Below, piece by piece: positions 50,001 to 62,000 of a DNA stretch of 64,000 nucleotides. The translations under genes and the position numbers were made by a program. Origin of the DNA: Phoronis australis (lineage: Eukaryota; Phoronida; Phoronidae); NCBI GenBank assembly GCA_002633005.1, contig NMRA01000167.1:161690-225689 (forward strand), in the 5' to 3' direction. Position 1 is the first letter of the stretch; every line of letters begins with the position of its first letter. The notes below the pieces were generated by a model. The model did no database searches and had not been told where the DNA came from. It saw only the letters and a list, made by a program, of their open reading frames with translations.

Positions 50001-53000
50001 TGACAGTTCCTTATTGCTCGAGACCACTTCCCATCTGAGTGAGGAAAAGCCGAGACTAATTTTATAGTCGTTAGTTGTCTAAATCAAAAGTCTGCTTCTT
50101 GGACAGAATGCGGGTTTAAGTTACACCCACGTAAAAACGATTCTGTTGACACTCACGCAGTTGAGTCCTTCCACAAAACACCAGTTACGCTCCTTAATGA
50201 TCTGCACCACACGTCCTTGCTTTCCCGCATCTTTACCCGCAAGAATTTCAACCTGAAACGCACAAGTTTGGTGCAAATAAAACAGAGAACACTATGCATT
50301 GTACTCGAACTAAATCTGGTCTCCTGGACTACATACCAAACTATACTCCTAGCCCCTCGGAGGCATCACGCCTCCTTCAAAGGGAAGATGGTACTAAAGA
50401 TGCATTACCGGTAAGCTATTTCTACGAGTGCTCCCAGTGTCTGAGAAATTAGGCGTAACTTTTAAGTCAGCTACAGTACAGGAGACGAATGTAATCAGAC
50501 AAAATACCATTTACCCCTCATGACGGCAAATTCGAATCTGTCAACAACAAAAATTATTGATAATAACTGTTATAGATGTAAAATTCTAGTTGCAGAATGG
50601 CTTATCCACCTTAGTAACTTTCCCCATACTTCTTATTCATACTCAGTCACCAGGGGAGACTACCCATCCACCAGGGGAGACTACCCATCCACAAGGGAAG
50701 ACTGGTCCCATCCACCTGTCGTGATGGACAATTCTTTGTCATTTTGTCTGAATACTTTTGGCTTATACGGTACATGGAAATAAGGCATGACCAGCCCAGA
50801 GTTTGTCTGCTTCACATCTGAACGATTCGTTTTCTTGGTGAAGATGCTAAATCAAACTTAAGGACTTAAGGCTGCATTACTGTGACCAACACTAGTCAAA
50901 GATAATGCATACATGTGCCAATTTCCAACCCACAACTTTTCCAATTTTTGCCAGTAAAAGCACAAATTTCATTTCCACCCTAACAGGGCGAAAATGCTGC
51001 TTTGAGTAGTTAACTAAAAAAATATAAATTTGACTATTAATTAATTTCTAAGAGATGTTGCTAAGCGAGTAATCAATATCAAATTTCACTGCCATGTCAC
51101 AAAATTACATGGGTAAGTATCTCTCATTCCCTAAAATGACGTTTGCCGCATGTTGCAACACCATAAATGTTTACACGAATCCAGAGACAAGTCAGAAATT
51201 AATTTCCATTACGCCATTAGCTCTTGACAACAACAGCAACACATTAACAAATGGTCTCCATTCATGGAATACTTCTTTCCATCATTTATCGTTGCTCAGT
51301 GATAAAAAATCATATAAATTATCACGATGAATTACTTTGGAATAGCAACTCCATCAGCAAAAGTAAGTTGATATTTTTAACACCACAAGATGTAGTAGAT
51401 AAACGAACCCTTAAATAGAGTTGTAAATCCGCACAGTGAAAGTATAGAATCAAGTGCCATACACATCACACTCAAACTGCATGTCAAACATTAACCTGCA
51501 CATGTCGAAACCGTGATAGCGTGAATATATTTATCTTAAGAGATAATACGGGGTAATATAACTACATGGAAATCAAGCTCTTCGAAAAAACAAATTCACT
51601 CGAAGACTTTTTGCTTGTCACTCTGCCATTTGCAATTTTTAAACTAAAGGTGAACTCATAAAATAAAGCATTATATGGGCTCATTGGCTAGCTTTCGGGT
51701 CACTACATGTTATTAAATAAAAAATGGCAGACAATTTGATTCGTTGTTGGAAGCGGAAGGTAAAAAGAGGCGAAATATAACCTTGAAGACCGTTTGCAGT
51801 TTTCTAAACATGTCAAGGGAATTTGATTTGGTTACTACTAACACATTGAACAAGAATTTTCCTCCCATTCTTTTTGACATATCCATTTCGCAAGGGGTGA
51901 AAAGCTCTCTGGTAGACCTTCAGCTGTGTATGCAGCCACAAAATTTTGGCACTCAGCACTGCACTGCTTTATAACAAGTCAGAGATCGAAATGTGCTGAT
52001 GAAACTGTGTGCCTTAAGTCTCGATAGAACTGGATGGTGGGTGAATTCCAGACAAAGTGTTGACCAGAATCTCAAGAGAATTAAGAAATACCGTAAGGCA
52101 GTAAAAAGCTGGTTTGTCCGGAAACAAGAGCGGAACAGGGGCAAGGGGGGGGGGGNGGGGGGGGCGGCATAGAAAAGCACTCTAATATTCTTTTCACCAA
52201 GTGTCCGCTTCATGAAAAGTAACTTAGGCTTAAGTAAAGAAATTGTTATTAAGCTGCACACAACTAGTTCTGAAAAAGTAATTAAATCTCACCAGAACAC
52301 GTCAGGTACATTCTCTTGAAATTAATACCGACATAACAGCTAGTTACTAAGAAAATTTCTATAAATATACTATTTCTATATTGTGATGTGCTCGAAATTA
52401 CTTGGCTGGAACCTTTGTTCAACAACTGTGAGGTGAAAGCTTATACGGCCCTCGTTCACCTGTGGGGAAAGGTGCCTGTGCCTTCTGAGAGGGGAATTTT
52501 TTTGTGTGAGGGCAAAATTCTACCATTCGGTCAGCATGAATAGTGCCCCCACACCTTTCAATAGCCTTTATAGGTTGCACCTCAAGTAGCCAAACATAAC
52601 AGTTTGTGCTATTTAAAATAATCACCTGTGTGAGTTACAAACGAATTGAACCTCAAGGGGATTTTTTAACACTTTAGCGGAAGCTTTGGGTGTTAGTGTC
52701 ATGAGAGGAATTTTGCATCATTTTTAAATGTTTTTCAAAGCGGAATGGGATCAATATTTGGCGCCAAGTCGAGGGATTGAGGACCCTGGCTTAAAATCAA
52801 ATTTCTGTCTCAAGTCAGTTGATGGGTAAGTGTTTGTGTGTGTGTGTGAATTATCAAAACCATAAAAGTCCAACTGTGGTTTCAAAAAACAGCGATGAAT
52901 CAACACAAGCTTCACTCATCTTGTGGCCTTCATCCGCGGGTCCATTTCATGAGAAGTATGTCACTTAAAACCTAAGCCAGAAATTTGATCTTAAGTTCAG

Positions 53001-56000
53001 CACATTTTTGAAAAATAATCACTTGAGCAAAAATGCAAAGTCTGAGAATGTACCCATTGTTGCTAGATACTGATATAATTTCTACACATTATTCCTATAC
53101 TGTGATATGATCATAATTACCTGGCTAAACGTTTTCAGCAGTGGGGATGAGGGTGCAAGATGAAATTTCGGTCATAAGTCTTAACACACTCTCATGAAAC
53201 AGACCCCAGACAAACAACAAGCTGCTAATTTGTTCTGTTTACAATTTTGTAACTTCTGGAGGGGATGTCAAACCTGTTACAGATGCAAGTTGCAAGCAAA
53301 GGGTGTTTGCAATTTACTATGATTGTCATCACTGCAGACTGTTAGCTAAGACAGTGAATGCAAACAGTTTTATTGTTCACTTACAGTGTTAGCAGCAGCT
53401 TGTTTTGTTTGCCGTTTTGCAACTTCCGATGGGGATGTCAAACTTTTAGTAGATGTAGGTTCCAAGAAAAGGACGGGTGCACCACTATTAGTGGCGTCAG
53501 TGATTGCAAACATTTTTGAACCCAAGTATAATACAGATAGATGACAACATTTTGGACAAAAAGGTACATTCAATTAAGAAAGTGAAACCGTGTGGAAGAT
53601 ACAATAGAAAAACAGGGGCCTCACTTTGTTAGTCTTGGACTGCAATCAGGCGTAGGGAATAGAGAAGTCTCGCAAATAACGGAGAGACTGAAATTAAAGG
53701 GAAATTTAACTCTGTCCATGAATTTCTCGTTTTTTCTCAAGCCATGAGGACTTTTCAATATTACCGTTTTTAGTCAACTTTAGGCACAAAAACGAGAGAA
53801 TTGTTACAACTCTTAGTAGAGATAACCACGATCATCACTCACAAACACTTGCTTTCCAGTGCTCTCAGTTGGGCACTGTTTCACCAATTACTTGGCAAAG
53901 GCCAGCACAGGTGGAAAAGTATGACCCAAGCTGGCTGCCTAAATAAACCCTAGTTGAGCTGACAACTCACAACATTCAGAAAAAAATGCGATAATAGAAT
54001 GAACTAGCTGCCATTCCATGCAAATGTTCTTGCCTTGGCGTGGGCGGTCAGCTTAGCTGTCTTTCACTCGAGGCAGCCAGCTCAGCTCATGATACTCTAT
54101 CAGCGCTGGCACTCAGAATAAACATGTTATCACAAACTCAAAAAATCTTACGTGAAATTCGCTTTTAACACCCAGTATCCCCTTTTAGCACCTAATGACT
54201 GTTTTTGCAGCATTTTCATGACCCATTTTCATTACGCAGATCATTCACGAAAAGACGGCAGGTCGTGCAAACACTCTCGCAGTTAATTTTCTCAGTAAAT
54301 ACAAAAATTAAGCTTCGCCAATTGGATTTGTGACATAATGATTACAGTAAATGAAGTATGATCTTATTGAAGTGCATGCAATACATCACTTCAAGCAATG
54401 TCGCCTCTTTTATAACTCTTTAAGATGAGCTGCTTTAAAACTTCAAGCAATTGTTCGTGACTGGAATATGTTCAATACATCGACGTGATGATAAAAAAAC
54501 ACAATATGTTCAGCGAACGATTGTGTTTCACATTTATTTTATAACTGTAACACAAACATTGTTGACATATATACCAAAACACACTTCGAAAGTTTGTTCA
54601 ACTCTGCATAGTTATTTGAGATACATGTAAACTGCATCAGTTCATCAACGGAATAAATTCCATGAAGTATTAAATAACAACAAGTCGCAGACAGATCCAT
54701 TTTGAAAACTTTAAATTTATAAAAATTGAGACAAAGGTAGTAATTTAGAAAAGTAAATTAACGGAACCTAAAATTTTGGAAATGCTTTAACAGGAAAGAA
54801 TGTACTAGCTTTTTAATTTATCATTTTGGACTGAAAACTACACTATTCCAACAAGTTCAACATTCAACTAAATACGACCATCCTAAATTATTCAGGCTCC
54901 AACCACAGCAGTAAATGACCGGAAATTGACTACTATATTTGTTCGAACTAACGCACCCTTTCCATGACATAAACCACCCCAAAGTGTCTACTTAGAGGCA
55001 CCGGTTTTCAGTTACACCTTCATTTCAAATTTATATCCCGGTAGTTCCTTAAAAGTCACCAAGTTCAATAGATATAAAAACTCCTGTACAGAGATCAGGG
55101 CTTGGAATGGCCCATGACAAAAAGCGAACAATTTGTTCTAGAAATAAATAAGGTTATGTGATAGAAATATTTTTTGTGCCGTAACATTAAAGTGCAAGAA
55201 ATGTTTTTTTGCATGAATAAAGTCAAAATGATGATAAAAAGAGAAGACAAGAGCAACACGGAGCGTTGAAAAGCGCCTACGAATGCACCGCTAACGATGT
55301 ACTGCTAGGGTGTTTATTTGGAGCATAAATTTGGCAACTAGATGGCGCAAAATAAGTCGAATCCATCTGAGAACTTGTATGTGTCATCAAAGCTATTTAC
55401 CAAATTTCATAAAAATCCATCAAGGAACATCTGAGAAAACAGAGAAAAACAAAAAATGAAATTGCCAATAAGAGGCTATAAGAGCAAAAAACATAACCGC
55501 CACTAAGAGGCGCCGAAGTAGATAAAGTCGTCGGAAAATCATCGTCAGACTTCTGCTTAAGATTAGGAACATAAATGCCAATTTCCACAACCATCCTTAG
55601 ATTAGTTTGGTTGGCAGAGGGGCAGACGCAAAATAAAAAGACTCGAAAACAGTAAAAAAGGCCACAAGGTGGTGCAAAATGCCTCAAAATTTACAGAAAA
55701 CCGGATGATAGCGTCACCTCACTAATAGATGCCTAACTGCCAAATTGTAAGAAAATACATTGATGACCTTTTAAGATACAGAGGTAAACATAAAAAAATA
55801 AACTTGCCATCCGTCGTCAGCTACACGGGAACACATTTGCCAAATCTCATTAAGATCCTGTGAGGGGTTTAGGAGATACAGCCATGGGCGCAAAAACAAA
55901 CAAAACTGCTACTAGGAGGTGCCACAGTTGTCAAAGTTGTCGGAAAATCATCGTCATTCACCCTCTTCACAGTAAGAACAATTTGCCAATTTTCAAAATC

Positions 56001-59000
56001 ATCCCTAGAGGAGTTTGGTTGATAGGATGGCGGACGCTAAAAATACTCGAAAACAGTAAAAATGGCCACTAGGTGGTGCAAAGTAGGTTGAATCTGTCCA
56101 AAAATGGGAGAATGGCATCATCTCACTAATAGATGCCTAACTACCAAATTTTATGAAAGTCCATAGAGGACCTCCGGAGATAGAGGTAAGCGTAAAAAAC
56201 TAAAATTGCCCCTAGGGGGCACACCGGTAGACAGAGATGTTTGAAATTCGTCGTCGTCAGTCGTCAGCTTCATAGGAACACATCTGCCAAATCTCATCAA
56301 AATCCTGTGAGGGGTTTAGGAGATACAGCTGCGGACGCCATATGCCCAGACAGAGATGACTGCAATATGCGACCACATATAAATATGTGGGTGCACAAAA
56401 AAAGGAAGCTGGAAATCAACTAATAGGAAATTGGAACCAAAAAAGAAGAAATCCTCTTAAAAGAGGAAAATATCAAGCCCTGAGAGATTTCCATGTAGTA
56501 AAACAGCAGCAGCTGACTAACAGTACAGTCAATGTCCACGCGCACGTCCAACCCACGTTTTGAGTTTACTGCATGTGAACTGGCTAACATAAATGCAAGT
56601 AACTCAAAAGGCAGTGACCTAAATCACTCATTCGGGCATAGTGATCACTCCCCTGATTTTAGAATTCCTCTTATCAAATGCCCACACTCATCTTAATCTC
56701 CCCTCATTAACTGGTCAATAATCAAGTTTGATGCCCCGAGCGAACACAGTAGTATTAATAGTAAAGCACTGTTTCCAACAAAAATATTTCACAACACACT
56801 TAACACATGTGCTCACCAATACAATGCCACTGGTGACACTACAGTAAAAAAATAAACATAAAATAACAGAGTAAACACCACAAGACCAGCATTAATAGCT
56901 ACTCGAATTCGGGTATATCAGGAAATGTGCATCCATAATACTGAATGACTATCCTGGCAGCATACTGACCACATCTCACACAGTCCTCAAGAGGTCTTCC
57001 CTGCACAAACTGAGCAAGGAAGCCTCCCACAAATGCATCACCACAGCCATTGGTGTCAACAATCATGCCACCTATTGGCGGGACCTTGAACTCCTTTACT
57101 TCTCCTTTGGCAGCCACAATAGTGGGCATTCGTCCTTGCGTGACAATCACAATACAGTCGCATTTGTTGTTTTTCTTGGGATGTGCAGCCACTTTGAGAG
57201 CGATCTCCTTCACGTCGCTCGTGTCATACTTCAACATGGTGGCGAGTGTCTGGTGTTCTTGCTCATTGCCTACGAGCACGTCAATATATTCCAGAATGTT
57301 GAGATCGTCTCTGGTAAAGTATCGACACAGGTAACTTGCATGAAGATTCATGATTAGTGCCTTGTTGTTATCCACAGCGTGACTGGCCAGGAGGGTTATG
57401 GAATCCATGCTTACAGGAAACACGTAGCCTCCGATGTAGAAAAATTGAGCACGTTCGACGAGTTTCCAATTTTCAGGCTGTCGGAGAAACTTCACGTCAA
57501 AATGGCGTGACGCTCCAAGCCGGGAGACCAGAGATCGTTCTTCACCTGTTATGATGGCTGCACAAACGCCAGTCTGTTTCTCCTCGTCCACCATATAATG
57601 AACATCTACTCCAACTTCCTTTGCCTTCTCCTCCAAGATTTTGCCCATTTCGTCCTTTCCAACGCAGCCAAAGAAGACGGTAGCATTGGGAGCTTGCAGC
57701 AACCACTGGCTAACACGGATGGTGTTCTGCGTTGCTCCACCAGCGATGTACATCGGCGAGTGACGCTTCATGATCTCCGTAAACATTTTCTGGTGCTTCT
57801 CCGTCGCCAAAATTTGATTATCAGCCTCGAGATCATACTTTTTAAGAAATTGTTCATCGCCGTTGATGGAAATGTCCAACAAAGGATTCCCCAAGCCCAC
57901 TAGTATTCCAGGCTCTACACTGGATGACATCTGGAAAAAATCGAGAAGTACTTGAAAGTTAAGTCAAATATGCCCAGCAATGGGATTGCTAAAGTGGAGG
58001 TATTTTCAAGTTTCCTATCCTAGACAACTTTAAGAAATAAACAAGACCTAACTCTAACAATTCTTTCAAGTTTGTTGGGGATAAACAATTATGTCCACCA
58101 TGCCCAGCAGTAGCCTATGAGCCAGACTCCAGGCAAGACTATGCAAAACAGCAAGCACTGACTGAGACTCACTGAGAGATGTCCCTGAATACTGTCACTC
58201 AGACGGCTTAGACACACTTTAACACACGCATCTTAAACAGTAGGTAAAGATCACCTTAAGTTAGAACACGTGCTAAAGAAGAATCAAAGCATGGAACAGT
58301 TCCAACACTGCAGCAGCTATATCTAAGGTACATAGAAATTTAACCAGCAAACTGTAAACGTTAGTCTACAGTAACATGCCATTTTTGGTGGTGGTGTTGG
58401 CTTACACCTGACCTACTTCAGGCTCAAGACAGCCAAGACCCGCCAGGTTTTTATGAATGACAGGTGTGTGGGAGTTGAAGATTTGTGGAGGTCACATGAG
58501 GTCACCTTGGCACCTAAACAGACTACATGGCACAGATTATACCTGGACTAGACAGTTTAACTGAAAAAATAATTAATTTCACAGTATGAATTTCGAAAAC
58601 TCTTTCTCTCCACTGGCATGAAATAAATCAGGGCAGCCTATTACAAAAAAATAACTTTGGTTTGTCTTGAAATATCACTATTATAACTTCTTCACTTCTA
58701 AGATTCCTTTGTTTCTAAAACAAATTTCTGTCACATGCTGGACCTCCAACATTAAACAACATTTAAGAGCACAACATATTATATACAGTTGTCTGTGGTA
58801 GAGAATATATTAAAAGAAAGGTTGTTAACATTTTAATCACATGGAAACCTTAACTACAAAACATAATCGCTAAATTTTATACTCATTTCCACAGGGAAAT
58901 TTACCAAAACAAAAATTTCACTTTTGCGACACAGTGTATGTTCATCCGTACTGGTTATCACATGATACTACTCTATATGAAATCCGATGTTTACATAAAC

Positions 59001-62000
59001 ACCAGCATGTAAAGGGTTAGCTATTTGGGCAGATGAATGTTTGGGAGAATGTTTATAGATTCTAAAGTTTCAAGCAACTTCTTAACATTATAAATATCAA
59101 GCTGATGACGCTTGTTCAGAAAGACGTATAAGTTTACACAAAATCCTAACGGCAGCTAAAATAGTACCATAACTTCAAACAAAAATAATGGCCAAAATCG
59201 CATTTTTTCACTATTATATATTTTATAGCAATCAACCATTGCTTTGGTTGGGTCAAGGAACCACATCTTTTTATAGGAATTTAGCAAAAAAGAAAGGAAT
59301 GCTGATAACAAAACAATGGGAAATAATAACATGATCCAATTTTATTTGATATAAACATATCAAAAATGCTGTTCTAAAATATCATTTGGTTTTCATTTTA
59401 TGACAATGGACTTTTTCACAAAAATCATGAAATCATATTTTTGATGGCAAATTCATGGAAAAGTGAAATATCTAAAACAATTCCTCATAAAGTTTTGAAG
59501 AACATTGAATAAAGCATAGTATCTAAACATTTCACATGAATCTGACCAGCCATTTCAGAGACATAGTATCTAAACATTTCATGTGAATCTGACCAGCCAT
59601 TTCAGAGACATAGTATCTAAACATTTCATGTGAATCCGACCAGCCATTTCAGAGACATAGTATCTAAACATTTCATGTGAATCTGACCAGCCATTTCTGA
59701 GACATGCTGTTCAATCTGACAAGCCAAACTGTAGAATTCGATCTAAAGTAACAACCAACTCTCAAACCCAGAAATCATCTCCACCTTAACCAAAGAAAAA
59801 CTTGAGACCAATTTCAAAGCATATTTTCTAATTCAAAAGTTATTTTTTTCAACGTCTGACATTTTAATGTTATGCAGGATCTTGAAGACAAGTCCGTGCA
59901 TTTGGTCAGATCAAAAATAACTCTATAAAGGTATTATTTTCTGAATGTAGTTAAACTTAAATAATTTAGATTTTGACTTTACACTATTCTGCCATTCACT
60001 GCATCATGTGACCATGCCATTTTCAAAAAATTGGAAAAAAGGAAGTTTTAATGATTGCAAAAGAATGAAATCAATAACATGATGAAATTTGATTCGATAG
60101 AAATATTCAAGGGGAAATCTCAAAAACATTCTAAGTACAGTTGTCTAAATTATGATTTTGTTTTATGCACTTTTGTGATTTTTGATAAAAATCGCAAGTT
60201 TTATTTTTTGATAACCCCTGTTGCAAAAATAGGTAACATTAAAAAGAATTGCAAACAGAATTTTAGAATAGNAAAGAAAAACTTGAGACCAATTTCAAAG
60301 CATATTTTCTAATTCAAAAGTTATTTTTTTCAACATCTGACATTTTAATGTTATGCAGGATCTTGAAGACAAGTCCGTGCATTTGGTCAGATCAAAAATA
60401 ACTCTATAAAGGTATTATTTTCTGAATGTCGTTAAACTTAAATAATTTAGATTTTGACTTTACACTATTCTGCCATTCACTGCGTCATGTGACCATGCCA
60501 TTTTCAAAAAATTGGAAAAAAGGAAGTTTTAATGATTGCAAAAGAATGAAATCAATAACATGATGAAATTTGATTCGATAGAAATATTCAAGGGGAAATC
60601 TCAAAAACATTCTAAGTACAGTTGTCTAAATTATGATTTCGTTTTATGCACTTTTGTGATTTTTGATAAAAATCGCAAGTTTTATTTTTTGATAACCCCT
60701 GTTGCAAAAATAGGTAACATTAAAAAGAATTGCAAACAGAATTTTAGAATAGTGCATAAAAATGGCACATGAAACTTTCATTTTAGTTTGATGAACCATG
60801 TCTTAAGATGTGACATTACGAAACATAAGTCCGTCATTTATTGACTGTGAACATCGTTTTCAATGAGTTTACCACGATGATGTCCATCACCCTCCCATGG
60901 ATATCCAATCAGAGTCACAGCTGAGTAAAAATTCCCCAGGATTTCAACGGGCCAAGTTGGTACACCATTCGAAGCAGTCCTTTTCAGTTAAGTACAGTCT
61001 CTTGCAAGAGGGAACTAGTTCTCAAACTTCAAGACATTTTTACATCTATAAAAGCCAACCCTGCCATGTAACTAAGTAGCCTCTCATAATAAGTCTCATA
61101 TTGACTGAGTCTTTCCAAGACACCATACACATGCATAGCTGACCTCTGCATTTGAGGTCAGAATCCCTTCACTCAGACACAGGGGGCAATGACCTGAATG
61201 ATATGATGTCTCTGCATCTGCCAAGAAGCCACCCTTTGAATAATACAGACAAAAATTGAGAGCTACATAGCATGGCAGTAAACTGTGAAGCCAATGGGTA
61301 ATGGAAAGCTCCATTCAGGCATTGAACTACAAAGATTCTCAAGAATTAGACCTACGGAATATGGACTAGACAAGAGTCAAACTTACCTTGACACTGGTTG
61401 AATATTGCCTGTTGGTCTGGTGACACGCCAAGACACTGTTCAGCAGTGGTGAATGGGTAATCGCTATGTAAGACAGTGTGGTGAAGTCTCGACACTTGCC
61501 AACAGTTTTCAGATATGTTGGCACTACTTTCCTGGCATAAGCCAACATATGTGGCCTATTTAACACCACAGCCATGTTGGTTACTGCTGACCTCCTTAAA
61601 ACTAGGTCAAGATAGGTCAAATAGGTCAATGTGGTATGCCCAGACTTAGAAATGAGGCTGATGGCCAACACAGCACTGTGGTATAAAAGAATAACAAAAC
61701 ATCTAATAAAGTGCTGCACCAAAATTTCTACGTCAATCGTGCTGACTTGACTTCAATTTTGAAATATCAAAAATGTAAATTGACATCTCAAAATATGCAG
61801 AAGTGAAAATACCTTGTAACCAGGGCTCCCCCTCCCTACAAAAGTGATGGAACAAAAAAAAAATTGTTCAAGCAGTGGATTTCTATGTACTGTAGAAAAT
61901 GTGGAAAAATAAAACTATAAGGCAATTCAAGACTTCAAAAGAATTGATGCACCAATACAACAGTACATGATATTATCCACAACTCGTAAAATTTTATTTC

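Larger units (their letters stand above)
57931..61386 (-). other. Candidate ADK intron (also within MRPL24 intron 1)
   Basis: Between the candidate presequence exon and the ADK body. AT-rich and without other exons. Contains the 47-base tandem repeat (59514-59703) and the N-separated duplication (59793-60752). Confidence 0.5.

Noticed and set aside
57050-57903. Plus-strand frames of 65-101 codons
   Set aside because: Antisense shadows of the intact adenosine kinase exon.
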